Positions 36,478 through 48,600 of a stretch of 64,000 bases of DNA are shown here, one piece after another (position 1 is the stretch's first letter; every line of letters begins with the position of its first letter). Made by a program: the position numbers and the translations under genes. Source of the DNA: Oscarella lobularis (taxonomy: Eukaryota; Porifera; Homoscleromorpha; Homosclerophorida; Oscarellidae); assembly GCF_947507565.1 (NCBI RefSeq), contig NC_089180.1, positions 2,046,001-2,110,000 on the forward strand. The letters run 5' to 3'. Below the pieces are notes generated by a model. The model saw only the letters and a list, made by a program, of their open reading frames with translations, was not told the origin of the DNA and searched no databases.

Positions 36478-39400
36478 TCAACCGTCGTCTTCGTCGTCGT
36501 CGTCGTCGTCGTGATGATGGTGATGGTGCTCGTCGTGGAAATACTTCATTAGTCCTTGCTCATGCAGAATTAAGAGATGCATGGGCGAGTGCACGTGCCG
36601 ATCATCTTCCACCACTCCAACCCGATCAGCGTACTCGTTGCAACGCAGCTTGAGCACATCCAAAGCAGCCCCAAAATCGTCTTTCATCTCGTCAGGAATC
36701 GAGACGCCAAACACCGTCTCCAAGCTCCCCTCCCTTTTCAGCATGGGACAATAGACCTGAGGCTTAGCATTCGCCAAGCACGCAATACGCCAAACACCAA
36801 ATAGCCGAATCGCCGCCGTGTGCTGACACCGAACCAACTCAACGAGCGGCTCGAGCGACTTAAACGAAATTGATCGCTTCAAGTTCGGCTTCAGCGACGC
36901 CGAACGCAACATTTTCACCATGGCAGCGAGCATGTCCGAGCGAGACGGAACGCCGTCGCCAAGCGACTCCCAGGTGTCGTCGAGAGAGAGCATGCAGAGC
37001 AGTCGCGAGGCGGTGAACTGAACAGTGCCGCCTCGATCCGGAATCCGCAACGCCGTCTCGATGAGCCGAATCATATCGGGAACGCGAAGTGCGGAACGAA
37101 ATTCGGCGAATTCGGCCGCGTTGCCGACGGCGCCGATTACGCACATAACCGCTTCGGTGCGCTTGGAGAATTGGACGCCGAAGCGGAGAAGGATTGCGAC
37201 GCGATCAATCAGAGCGGCGCACGACTCGCGCACGCCGTCGCACACGTTCCAGAGGACGACGAGAAACTGATCGGCCATTTCGGCGTAGGACGACGAGTCG
37301 GTGAACTCTCGGAGACGGCTGAAGACAAAGTCAAATAAATGCAAGGCGCGCGTCAGAAAGATTTTCTGTTCGTCGGAGAGATTGAGAATGAGAAGATTGA
37401 GCAATTGGACGGCATAAAAACGGGAGTGAACGCTCCACCCGTCGGTCGAATGAGGATCGATGACGGAGAGGAGACAGTCAACTAAACCGACAAACGAACG
37501 ACAACTCATCATGCCGCTCTGTATGGCCATAAAGGCCGCTTTGAGTAGAACCGACCCTACCCCGCGGCCGGGTTGACGTTGATACGCGGCAATGAGAAGG
37601 TCAACGAGTCTCAGAGCGAGAAGCTTTGGAGTCGACTTCGTACCGGCAAAAGCGGCTAACGCGTAAAGAACGATGTCGGTTTCGACGTCGGAAATCAGTT
37701 TGTTGTCTTCGGTAGCCAATTGAACGACGTGAATCAGAAGCGAAAGAGCTTCGGCGATAGCCAAGTCGTCGGGATGCTTTCCGCAAGTCAATTGTCGATA
37801 ATGCTGCAGCACATCGGGGAGAACCGAAAAGGGACGACGCCATAGCTCAGAATAGAGCATGGACGAGTGAGCTGGATGCGAGCCAAGAGCAACGACGGGA
37901 ATATCGCGACGTAGCAAAGCGACGAGATCCGGATCCGGATTGAAAGAAGACGACGACGACGACGACGAGTCTTCAAGAGCGCCGAGAAAGGAGGGACGCT
38001 TCAGGAGGCCGTGCGATTCGAGACTGGCAACGAGACAGAAGAGCGACGATGCAACCGACGAAAACGATACGTTGAGGTGCGTGAGACTTTTCGCTGAACT
38101 GATAGTCCCTTCGAAGACGGCTTCTAGCACATTTCCCGGAGCTAAGCACGAGTAGTCCAAATGAGTCAACTGGGTCAGAGCAGAGAAACATTCGACTGCG
38201 ACGTCTTTGGCATGAGTCGCCGCACCCTCGTTCTGCTCCTCCATTTTAATACCGCAGAGTCCAATGTACTTCAAACCGGTTAGCCGCTTGATGGCAACGA
38301 GACTCGGCACGAGATCAGCCTTCGTCTGCGATATGTCCAAGTACTGGAGACGACTCAGTTTGGTGCTCAGCAACTCCACGTCCGACGTCGTCATACTCGT
38401 AAAGCTCGCGTCCAAGTGCTGCAAATTTGTGCAGACGCTAAACAATTTCTCGAAATCAATTCCCTTCTTTATGCCAGCAATTTTCAACGTTCTCAGCGTC
38501 TCCGCCGACGGGCGCACGTAGTCGACGAAGTCGACGTCGTCGGCGACGCGAACGCAATAGACCCCTTGCAGGCACGCGACCAATTAGGAGGTGACACGCC
38601 TACTGGAGTACAGCCGGGACATCCTTCGTAAATATGGCTCGAAATTCTACATTGCTGAGCGGTTACAAGTCTTCTCTTGCGAGCAAAGAGAGTCGTTGTC
38701 GTTACGAAGAGAAGATTCGACTAGCGGGAGGCCTCGATCCGTACGAGATCCCTGTAAATGCGTGGGTTGACGACATCGATGATTGGCCCGGGATCACGCA
38801 TATTCACGTGGGGATGTACCTCATTGTCTCGCCCAGTCCCTACACCGGAGAGGCTCTTTTAAATTACAAGAGTCTTGACTGCTACGAACGCTTTCTGGCC
38901 GGATGGGTTGGATCCGTCCTTGTCACACAAACGAGCTATTCTTCTAAGAAAATTGTTACAGCGAAGGCAAAAAAATCATTTACGCAATCGCAAAAGGGTT
39001 CAAAACACGTTGTAGGTGAAACACTCTCAGAAAATGAGCGAAAAGCCGCTGCAACCGTGGGTCTTGGCTGAAACCGGAGGAAAAATTCTTGCTGCGCACT
39101 GCAATTGCATGGCCGGTCTTGGAGAAGCATGCAGCCACATCGCCTCTCTCCTTTTTGCAGTTGAGGCAGGCGTCCGGGCTAGAGAATCAACGACTGTCAC
39201 CGACAAAAAGGCGTACTGGGTTCAGCCACAATCAGTCAAAGATGTTCCTTACGCTCCGATTAAAGATATCTGCTTTTTGGGCAAAAAGCGATTTGCGAAG
39301 ATGAGAGAGCAGGAGCAGCAACAGCAGGAGCAACAGCAGCAGTCTTTGCGACAGAAGAATATCACCCCTCCATCACCTCATGCAAAAGAATCCTTTATTG

Positions 39401-42400
39401 CAGCACTTGCTGCTGCATCAAGCAAGCCTGCTGTTCTCTCGGTGACGCGTGGGTATCATGAAAAGTATATTCCAACAGCTTTGCAAGAAAATTTTCCCTC
39501 TCCTCTGTTAGAATTATACAATAAGGAAAATTTGCAGTTAAACTACGCAGGACTTCTTTCTATCGCAAAACAAACTGTTATATCGGTGACAGCAGAGCAG
39601 AGGGAAGCCGTTGAATTACACACAAGAGAGCAGTACAAGGCAAGGCTCTGGAACCGTATGCGTGGAGGGCGTATAACGGCGTCAAAATTAAAAGCGGTTT
39701 GCTGTACCAATTCTGCAAGCCCATCTATGTCTCTAATTATGTCTGTGTGTCATCCGGAACTGTCAAAATTCACGACAGTGGCAACACGGTGGGGTTGTTC
39801 TCATGAAAAGACAGCAATGAAAGCATATCAGACAAAACACGCATCGCAACACGTCAATGTGAAAGTTGATTCATGCGGATTTGTCATAAATGATGAACAC
39901 TCCTTCATTGGTGCATCCCCTGACGGCCTAATCTCATGCGACTGCTGCGGAGATGGAGTTATTGAAATAAAGGTTTATCATTTCCTGCCATTACATATAT
40001 TTGTGAAAGTTTCCATTTAGTGTCCTTTCTGTAAGCGTGAAAAAAGCATAGCAGAAATGACTGAAGATCGCCTTTTCTGCCTGGAAAAAACAGATGATGG
40101 ACGGTTGCAGTTGAAAAGAACTCATGCATATTATTACCAGGTTTAAATCTCATCGCAAATACTTGCTTCGACTTCATATCTGTTCTGATTAGGTTCAATG
40201 CCAAATATTTTGTTGCAAAAGATCGTACAGTGATTTCATTTTGTGGAAACCCAACGAAATGCACATTGAAAGGATATACCCAGATGAACAACTGTGGGAA
40301 AGTGCGGTGTCCACATCTCATCAGTTTTTTACAAATGCTGTGCTGCCCGAAATGATAGGAAAGTTTTTCTCCAGAGTAGAAGAACCGTCAATCTTGGAAA
40401 CAAACAGAGATTCTTCGGTAACAGCATCAACGCCTGGACTTGAGCTGTACTGCTATTGCCAGAGGCCAGAGAGGGCAGAGGACGGTGCAATGGTTGGCTG
40501 CGACGACAAGTCCTGCGTCAAACGATGGTTTCATTTGACATGTTTGAATTTGAAATGTGCACCTAAAACGACGACATGGTACTGCCCAGAATGTAGGAAA
40601 ACGAATCGGAAAAAGGGTACGTACATATATTAATTTGTAATAAATATATCTTTTATTTGTCTTCTAATCGAAGGGCACAACTGAATCATTCATATTGACA
40701 AGACCACAACATACGTTAACTATTTTGTCAAGTTGGGGTGTGGAATCATTTGTGCAACGAACTGAGTCGATTGGATGAGTAGCAGAAAGAATAGAATACT
40801 TCTGTCTCAATAGTCCTATCACACGCTCTACGTGAATCCTTACGTTGGCAATGTTCCTAGTCTGTTCAATTGAAATTGCTTCTAGCTGTTTTTTTCCACG
40901 TGTATACGCAGGTAACTGGATCCGAGCGCAATACAATCCCACAGATTCTTTGATGTCGAAACCTCGGTCAGCCAATATTGTGTCACCAGGTAAAAGATTG
41001 TCCAATAGGCCGCAATTTTCAGTAAGTCGTTTATCGCTCACCCTTCCTCCCCAGCCTTGAGAGATGAAGCTCACTGATCCTTGAGGTGTTATGCCAATAA
41101 GGTATTTAACTGTGTTATGGTGTTTGTACGAACTAAACGTCTGTGCTCTTGCCAAAAGACTGCAGGGACGTTCAAGAAATACTTCGAAACAGTCAATTAT
41201 GACAACGCACGATGGACTGTGCTTTACGAAGCAGAGTGGGAGAGTCGCTCGAAGGACGTCACGTTCTGGCCATTTGATGAGCACTTTTAAATAGAGAAAC
41301 AGAACGTCAATGGTGTGAGTGAATATTCTTGAAGCAGTTGAGAGACAAATTCCAAACCTGTATGACAAATCCTCTAGATGCAGACCGAGTCGTAATCGCA
41401 TCAATGTCAGCATGAGCTGCTGAAATGATGACAAACGACAGTGCTGCCCAAATAGAGCTGCTTCGACGTACACATGAAGAGCAAGCAGAATATGCCAAGA
41501 AGGAAGTCCTGTGTAGTATCGCACTTTCGCATCGTTGGTTTCGAAGGACTTGTACGTCAATGTTGCTCCGCTAAACTCTCTTATTTCTTTCTCCATCTCT
41601 CTCAGACCATTTTCCATTACCAAAATCTTAGACGAAGTCAAAGTCGTCTGGACAGACCGTGACGTTGCGTTTCCATCATCATCATCGTCGTCCGTCACTG
41701 TTTCATTCGTCACTGCATCGCTACTGTCGCAAATGGTTGCAGCCTCTATATGTTGCCGTTTTCTGCTGCGGCTCGCTCTGCGGTCGTAACGACTGACGTC
41801 GACGGCTGCTGTACGAGTGTATCCCAAGCGCTGAGAAGGAGCCCAATCATGATTAGTCGTGTCATATATATCGCAAGGAGCTCCCCCAATGAAATGATCG
41901 GAGCAGACGCGTGTATACGGATAATTCTTCTCCTTTAAGTCCTTCCTGCAGCTAGCCACGCCCTCTGTCGTTCGGCCGACAGACGAGTAGTTTCGGCATC
42001 GCGATTCTTCGGAATGGTAGGGAGTCGAAAAAAACTCTTATTCCTGTCACGATCGGCACGGTTAGAACAAGAAATAACGGCACAAAAGCCAACCATAACT
42101 ACGACAAATGTCCCGGTTGTACTCCAGCACGTGAGCTATCGTTGACTCCCACGCCAACTGCAAGGGGTCGTCGAGTTCGACGAGACCCGGGCGTAGCGCG
42201 TCAATGCCGCGCGTTGTCAGGCTACCGAAAGTGACGTTCGAACCGCAAAGGGGCAGTGTCGTCACGCTGCTGCCTCCGCATTGCGAAAGCAGAAGAGAGG
42301 CGAGGTCGGAAGTCGATTGCTTGTTGTCGGCGAGATATGCGAGCATTCGATCGACGACGCACACGGGAAGGAGGCCCGCGTTCTTGCCGTCGCTTGAAAG

Positions 42401-42523
42401 TAAGGAAACGATGAGAGGCGGCGGCGGAGGCGGTGACTGCGCAATGGAGGCGCCACCGTGATCGCAAAGGCGAAAGAGGGCCTCTTCAAAGAGACTGCGC
42501 GGCGTTCTTCGATTGGACGTCAT
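36478..42523 (-). CDS. ZYG11/ZER1-family protein (CUL2 substrate receptor), split by a transposon
   Basis: Exon 1 runs from ATG 42523 to about 42130 ([34 protein letters not shown]), matching the N-terminus where ZYG11B/ZER1 bind elongin C and CUL2. The last exon, about 38570 to 36478, carries leucine-rich repeats ([33 protein letters not shown]) and ARM repeats ending [15 protein letters not shown] and [14 protein letters not shown], as in human ZYG11B and ZER1, which degrade proteins with N-terminal glycine. The tail is [16 protein letters not shown] 3.5-kb DNA transposon lies between the exons. The exact splice joining them was not resolved; the terminal inverted repeat sits right at the expected donor region, so the gene may be damaged. 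Confidence 0.75.
38634..40633 (+). CDS. SWIM zinc finger-YqaJ nuclease-PHD finger protein of the transposon
   Basis: Exons 38634-38966, 39016-39972, 40021-40140 and 40193-40633 give 616 aa in one frame. Order: N-terminal [15 protein letters not shown] and [20 protein letters not shown], a SWIM finger ([20 protein letters not shown]), a Gln-rich linker, a YqaJ/lambda-exonuclease-like domain ([30 protein letters not shown] with the D and ExK residues of PD-(D/E)xK enzymes), and a PHD finger ([25 protein letters not shown]). Intron 1 starts with GC rather than GT; reading it as spliced restores the family sequence [14 protein letters not shown]. The gene looks intact. It probably processes DNA ends during transposition, which is inference from the family. 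Confidence 0.85.
40664..42096 (-). CDS. THAP-DDE transposase of the ISL2EU-type element
   Basis: Start ATG at 42094-42096. The N-terminal THAP finger reads [21 protein letters not shown], then TRVCSDHF. A coil region follows, then a DDE_4 (HARBI1-like) catalytic domain: [45 protein letters not shown] and [15 protein letters not shown], supplying D, D and E. The C-terminus ends near 40664. The THAP exon and the rest lie in different frames: one base appears to be missing near 41960, between AWLA and CRKDL. The DDE part is otherwise open for 432 codons. THAP would bind the element's ends. Probably recently active, now interrupted. Confidence 0.8.
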
Positions 42524-42702
42524 CGTCGGCTTTGTTGAGGCTGTGAGCGATCAATGAAAAGGAAACTCTCACAATGGCAGCCCTGATACGCGCACGCGTG
42601 AGTCTAGCGTGACGTGACGGAAACCGCAAGAAGCTTCCAGAATGTACATAAATAAATAAATAAATGATCAGTAATTAATTAATCAATCAATTATGTTGCC
42701 CG

Positions 42703-43012
42703 CTAACTGAATGTCCATTCACTGCAATGTCCAGAAGAATAGGTTGCCGTGCATTCGAGACAGATATGCAAGTGTTCCACGGGGACTGTAGCGACGACTC
42801 GATGGCCGGAATCCGAGCGCTGATACGACGGTTGAACGCGAGACGGATTGGCTGAGGCAACGGCCTGAGCTAGAGTGAATATCGATAACATGAAAGAATA
42901 CGTCAACGTAGTCTACTAGAGTACTACCTTTGCTCTCAAGACTCGACTCGTCTTCTACGTGCACCCAGGCTTCAAGGGTGATTTGGAGTGAAGGCAGTTT
43001 GACGTTGATCAT
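42703..43012 (-). CDS. unknown small two-exon protein
   Basis: Exons 42928-43012 and 42703-42869, joined in phase over a 58-bp intron (GTAGTA...CACTCTAG), give 83 aa. It begins MINVKLPSLQITLEAWVHVE and ends with a Cys/His-containing stretch, HICLECTATYSSGHC. Not recognised. Complete start, splice and stop make it a reasonable small gene, or the tail of a longer one. Confidence 0.5.
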
Positions 43013-43130
43013 TATCTACCCACATTCGAACAATACAGTAATGCTGTTTTAATTAGCTGTTTTAATTATGTGTATGTGCTCATAGCGTGCGTTCGGGTTG
43101 GAGCTCCCGTGGTGGCCATCTAAAGAAGAA

Positions 43131-45221
43131 ATGCCTCTCAATCGAGGCCTCGTTCTTGTTTACGTCCTCGCAACAATGACGGAGTCTTCTGCTGGTAGGT
43201 AAACGGTTGACCCAAACATGGCGCCTACCGTACCCGGAACGCAAAAAGAAAAGGCAGGCGACGCGCATCGCTCGCCGCGCAGCGTCTCCTCTCTTCGTTT
43301 TTCCAATACAATAGTCCTCCCTCCAACGTCTGGTGTCAAGAAAAAGTCGATGCCGCCCACTTGAAGCCGTGCTCTCTGACTGTCTTTCTTTTGGTTTTGT
43401 AATACAGCCATGCGTCTCGGCTCTCCCCAGGCGTTTACCCCTAATCTCGCTCGCTCGCTCTTTGAGGATACATACGAATTTTCCTGCAGCCAATTGCACG
43501 CGAACGATATGTCGATTTGCGAACGCGACCTGTCTATCTGTAGATCATCGAAGCTACTACTGTCTAGGCGAACCGTACGCAATCGACGTTGAGTGCGACT
43601 TCAACCTGCGACCGTGCACGGCGCCGAATAGTCGATGCAAGAAGGGCGGCGTGTGCGACGTCGCGACCGGTTTGAGCGGCGATTGTCTGAATGGCTTCAA
43701 GGGTCAACAGAGCGCCGTGTCGTCGAACGAGATTGACGATTACGCCGATTCGACATTCGATGAATGTTTGCTCGTGTCGCCGCGTTGCATGAACGGCTCG
43801 ACGTGCACGAATACGATGGGCGGATTTTTGTGTAATTGCACCGACGATTATCGCGGTCGATTGTGTGGCCAACACAAGCGCCCGTGCCGCCAGTCGTCGC
43901 CCGGTCAGAACGGCGGCACGTGCTCGGTTGTCAACGACGACGACGACGACGTCGACGACGCTCACTGCCTCTGTCTGTCAGGTGTTGACCGCCGCGAACA
44001 GTTAACTCAAACGATTCATCGTTTCTATTTTTAGATTTTACCGGCGAAACGATGACTGACTATTGCGCGAGCGAGCCCTGCGCCAACGGTGCCGTCTGCG
44101 TGCTTTTGGTGGATAGTTTCACTTGCACGTGCCCGCCGACGCTGACCGGCCGCTTGTGTGACCTGGACGTGGACGAGTGTTCCAGCGACAATCCGTGTCT
44201 CAACGGCGGCACGTGTCACAACATGTTTAACGGCTTCCAATGTTGGTGCCTAGGAACGGGCTTTGTGGGTGAACGGTGTGAAGAGGATTACGACGACTGC
44301 CAGAGCATTCCGTGCATGAACAACAGTACGTGCATCGATGGAGTATTGTCGTTCAAGTGCCTCTGTGCCTTTGGCTTTACTGGGGTCTTTTGCGGTGTTG
44401 TAAATCTGTGCGACATTGCTGACGAATCTCTCTGTCTCAACGGCGGCACTTGTCGAATAGGCATCATCGACCATGAAGTGCAATGCGTTTGCCCGCCACA
44501 GTTTCACGGACAAAACTGCAGTGAAGACGTGGACGAGTGTGCCGACGGGATGTCGTGCGCCAATGGGGGTACGTGCGTCAATACGTTCGGTTCGTATCGA
44601 TGTCAGTGCCTGCCTGGATTTACGGGAATCGACTGCGACGTGCCCACCGATGACCCTCTTCCGAATCCGTGTCTCAATGGAAGATCCTGTATCGACGAAC
44701 ATTGGAAGTATACTTGTCAATGTTTGAACGGATTTTCGGGCGATCAGTGCGAAACGAACATTGATGAATGTGCGTCAATGCCCTGCATGAACGGCGGCTC
44801 TTGCAAGGACGACATAGCCGGCTTTGAGTGCATCTGTTCTCTTGGGTTTACCGGTGAGCAGCAACGTGAAAACTTATACAATACTCATAACTGCGTATTC
44901 TTGTGCCTAGGACTCTATTGTGAGACGAACATTGATGATTGCGCGGCGAGATCGTGCTTGAGAGGCAATTGTGTTGACGGTATCAACACTTTTACCTGTG
45001 ACTGCGAGCCTGGCTTCAATGGTACTCTTTGCAATGTCAACACTAATGAGTGCACGCCATATCCTTGTAATGGTCAGGTTTGTTGCATTGACTTGACAAA
45101 TGACTACAAGTTTGAGTGCCATCCTGGCTATGCGGCACCTAGTCTGTGCGATCGCTGGAAAGTAGTCCTCCCAAAGCTCTTTACCAAGCTAAAGGCAAAG
45201 CTCCCCTTTCCCTTTTTTTAA
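43131..45221 (+). CDS. secreted or membrane EGF-repeat protein, Notch/Crumbs style
   Basis: Exons 43131-43194, 43490-43981, 44035-44853 and 44911-45221 join in phase to 561 aa. Exon 1 codes a signal peptide (GLVLVYVLATMTESSA). Cys-rich modules follow, including calcium-binding types: DVDECSSDNPCLNGGTC, DVDECADGMSCANGGTC, NIDECASMPCMNGGSC. About ten EGF-like units can be counted. Phase-1 exon ends are standard for EGF modules. The last exon leaves the EGF pattern (VVLPKLFTKLKAKLPFPFF) and stops without a membrane segment or further domain, so the 3' end looks truncated; similar EGF exons reappear at 55.7 kb. Confidence 0.75.
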
Positions 45222-45249
45222 TTAATGTAATGCTTGAGGGGCTGCATGT

Positions 45250-46034
45250 TTAAGTATACGGGGAACACAACGTGATTATTAATTTAATTAAATTTTGGTT
45301 CTCGTAGCCGAGCCCGTATTTTTCCGAATAGTCGACCCATTTGCTGATCCAATAAATAGGCTGAGATGCCGGATCTTCAGCCTCATCTAATATAAAACGA
45401 ACATACATCTACAGATCTACATACGTATACATATACATACCCCACTGCTTGCTGCTCTTCTTCTCCGGCTCTTTCTCCAAGCAGTCACTCAACTGGCACA
45501 GCAGATCACTCAGAAAATAATCAGACGGCTCAGTCTCAAATAAGAAAAACAATAACTAAGAACCCCGCCTATCCTCTCAGTCTCCCCCCAAATATCATAC
45601 AAGGATTAAACTCTGTTGCAGTAGGAGGAAGCGGTGGAGCGGAAGAGGGTTTGACAGAAACAGCGGACGTCGTCGTCGCCGAAGACAGCGCACCCTTCAA
45701 ATGACCCGCCACCATTCCGCATCCGTCTTTATTGACGAGACTCAGCGGTTTTCGTGGGAGTCCCGACGTCGAACTAGCCGTTGTCTTCTCGTAGAATCGC
45801 GGCGCCATCGTCAAACAGCTGAGCGGAAGTCGAGTCGGCGCGAAGCCGGCGGAAAAGAACGGGTCACTGAGAACGATTTGCGTCGCGGGACGCTCGGACG
45901 GATCCGAACGGAGGAGTCGGACGATGAGCGACTGCGCTGCAGACGACACTTTGGGCGGAATAAAATAGTCGTTTCGTTTGATACGCGAATAGGTCTCCTT
46001 GAGGGATTTCGTCTCAAAGGGAGGCTTTCCGAGG
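45250..46034 (-). pseudogene. Polo-like kinase fragment (end of kinase domain to first polo box)
   Basis: The minus strand reads GKPPFETKSLKETYSRIKRN, then SLIVRLLRSDPSERPA and PTRLPLSCLTMAPRF, the end of a PLK catalytic domain, a Ser/Pro linker, and further exons with DYFLSDLLCQLSDCLE and [20 protein letters not shown], the start of polo box 1. Polo kinases drive mitosis; the boxes bind phosphopeptides. The N-lobe, the catalytic loop and everything after GLGYEN are missing. The linker exon does not splice in phase to the next exon with any visible donor. It directly abuts VPS45 exons in the same orientation. Confidence 0.7.
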
Positions 46035-46129
46035 CTTACCTTCGTCTATTAATTCTTGCAAGACTTCCGGTTCGTACTGCCTGGAGTGAAGATTGATGGT
46101 GCACGTGAAGTCGTTGCTCTCGAAGACTC

Positions 46130-46822
46130 TCACCTGATCACGGGTCGCTTTTTCAGCGACAAAAGCAGAGCCGAAAGACCTTCCGTCACTCGTCGAAGCG
46201 ACTCCTCGTCCCACAGTCCAGCCAGCTAGATGTAAACACGATGCACCAATATTGAAAAGTAGAAACCTTTTTCTCTTTCTCTCACCTGACTGCACGTAGG
46301 CAAGTTGAGAGAAAACAGGTGGGGATTGACAGCAATATAATCGGCACACGCTTCCTATGTACACAGTCAACAGATGCAGGAACACAGCTCTGAGCGTACT
46401 TGGATCTCTTTGACTACTTCGTGTTCATCTGCCTCAGCCAACTTCTTCACATCCTGCTGACGCAAAAAGTTCGTAAAATCTGCAAAATACAAACAACGTC
46501 TCTGTAGACACTCATCATCAACTTCTCTCCTCTTTTCTTCTTACACAGGTAATAGAGACCGTATTTTGGAACGCGAAGCTCTTCGACTAACGCGTCGATG
46601 TTGCCCTATGAGAAAGGAACGTCAGCTCGCGAAGAGACCGATGAGTGGGGTGCACGATACGGGTGTCGGTCTGAGGAAGCAGATCGCCTTGAGGTGTTTC
46701 ATCGTTTCGCGGCCCGTTGAGTCGTACCCTCGACGCCTCCACATCGACGCACGAACGATTTGGAACGATTCGGCAGCCGACGTGAACTCGCACGTCATTC
46801 TCGGCTTCTCGTTTTGCTCCAA
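46130..46822 (-). pseudogene. VPS45 (Sec1/Munc18) N-terminal fragment
   Basis: Successive minus-strand exons read MKHLKAICFLRPTP, GNIDALVEELRVPKYGLYYL, VKKLAEADEHEVVKEIQ, ACADYIAVNPHLFSLNLPTC and LWDEESLRRVTEGLSALLLS ending KKRPVIR, in the order and spacing of VPS45, the Sec1/Munc18 protein of endosomal SNARE fusion. The first exon is weakly conserved. Beyond KKRPVIR the next DNA belongs to the Polo kinase fragment, so roughly the last 350 residues are lacking. Confidence 0.75.
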
Positions 46823-48201
46823 GTACTACCGGTTTCCTTCATCTTGGAAGCCTCCGAACGGCGTTATTCAACTACTTGTTCGCTAAACATCACAAGGGGT
46901 CCCTAATCCTACGCGTAGAGGACACGGACGCGCAACGCAACGTGCCCGACGCCGAACGCGATCTCGAATCGACTCTCCACTGGGCAGGCATCCATCCAGA
47001 CGAAAGCCCAAGCGTCGGGGCCCCTACGGTCCCTACAGGCAAACGGAACGCTTCGCAACGTATAACGAACACGTGCGCAAGCTCGTGAGGGAAGATAAAG
47101 CGTATAAATGCTTCGCTTCGAAAGACGAAGTGGCTCGCCTTCAAGAAGCAGCGCGACGCACGGGCCAAAAAGTGAACTACGACCAATTGTTCACTCGCGC
47201 TCAGCGAGACGATTTATCAAGTCGCGGGGCGAGCCACGTGATTCGTCTTCGAGTTCCGGTCGACGGAACGACCGCCATATACGGGCGCATGGAATTTTCC
47301 AATGGGGAAATCGAGGATCAGGTCCTGATGCGATCTGACGGTTGTCCGACCTATCACCTAGCCAACGTCGTCGACGATCGCGCGATGAATATCAGTCATG
47401 GTGAAGAGTGGCTCCAGTCGACGGCGAAACACGTGTTGCTCTATGAAGCGTTTGGCTGGGTTCCGCCTATCTTTGCTCATCTTCCCTTGCTTCTTAATAA
47501 GGGAGGTGGGAAGTTGTCCAAATGGAATAAGGATGTGTTTGTGGACGATAAGGTGTCATGTCGTCTGCTTTGGTGAATTATGTAGCTCTGCTGGGATGGT
47601 CTCTCCGGTCGACTGAGCAACGAATATTTACTATGAATCAATTGGTTGGCACCTTTTCTTTGGAAGATGTCAATAGACTGTTGACGTTGGGCAGATTGCC
47701 TGGTTCAATAAGGAGCACTTGAAGATGGCCTATGAGAGTCCGTTGGGCAGTGCTTCGGTTATTCGAGATACGCAGGGACTTGTCAGGAAGACGTTTTCTC
47801 CTGTCTCCGAACGTATAATCAGTTCAGAGTATCTTCACCAAGTCCTTGAAGTTTTGATTGATCGAATCAGCTATTTACCTGACGTGCTTCGACTTGGGAG
47901 TTGTTTCTGGGTTGAGCCGAAAAGTACGGGGGAACAGTTCCGCGTCGTTTCCACGGACTATCGTCTCATACTCAAAAAATCGGCGGAAAAACTCGATGCG
48001 TGTGATTTCGTTGCTCACAACGTTATTTCTCTATTGAGAAACGTGGCTCGGGACGTGGGCGTTCAGTCTAAGACCGTACTCAGACTAATCCGACTTGCCG
48101 TCACGGGACAAGAAGTGGGCGGACAATTGAGTCTCACATTGGAAGTCCTCGGAAGGGAAACGGTTGTTCGTAGGACTCATAGGGCTATGATGAGATGATC
48201 A
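46780..48201 (+). pseudogene. mitochondrial-type glutamyl-tRNA synthetase with frame breaks
   Basis: The whole catalytic core is present: [20 protein letters not shown] (HIGH-type motif), [62 protein letters not shown] (KMSKS-type motif, here KLSKW), then [12 protein letters not shown] and a C-terminal helical domain. This is EARS2 (bacterial GltX type). One base seems to be missing near 47020, another near 47555 and a third frame change occurs near 47695; conserved sequence resumes each time. The DNA between is well conserved, so decay is recent or the contig has errors. Its 5' end faces the VPS45 fragment head to head. Confidence 0.75.
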
Positions 48202-48339
48202 TTCACTCTGCGACGACTATATCTTTCTATTGGACTTCTGTCGGACACCGGCGTCTCGATCAGACACGTGCTCGCATTAAAACAGTCGCCGTTTGCATCT
48301 AGAAGAATCAGGCTGCATGGCATTATGTGCTTGTATATA

Positions 48340-48600
48340 AGAGCAGGCTCTCGTCCTTCGTCTTGAGAAACGACAACGCTTTTCCATTGTTCTCCAGCTT
48401 GTGAATGCGCATGTTGCCTCGCGCCGGTTTAGGCTAATTAATTAATTATTATTGATTTTTTAATTATTATTGATTTTTACGAGTCGTTCTCCCGATAGGA
48501 CTTCGAGCAATCTGATAAGCATTTTTCCGTCGCGCAAATCGGTGTAGAGATCTGCGGTACGTGAACGTCTTCTTTTCAACCAACTGTCGCTCGTCTAGAA
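48340..48600 (-). pseudogene. spectrin/actinin-type calponin-homology fragment
   Basis: Three short minus-strand exons: [11 protein letters not shown], then [20 protein letters not shown] ending GERL, then PKPARGNMRIHKLENNGKA followed by LSFLK. This is the first half of CH1 of beta-spectrin and relatives, which binds actin. The expected W-x-N-x-H motif between exons one and two is absent and the chain stops after FLK. Isolated fragment. Confidence 0.7.

Larger units (their letters stand above)
38604..42127. mobile_element. ISL2EU-type DNA transposon with two genes
   Basis: Terminal inverted repeats of about 27 bp: CTGGAGTACAGCCGGGACAT at 38604 and CTGGAGTACAACCGGGACAT reading inward from 42127, each continuing to TTCGTA or TTGTCGTA. 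Inside are two convergent genes about 30 bp apart: a SWIM-YqaJ-PHD gene and a THAP-DDE transposase. The pairing of a DDE transposase with a YqaJ-type nuclease is known for ISL2EU (IS4EU) transposons. Target duplication is not certain (TA on the left, CA on the right). Confidence 0.8.
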
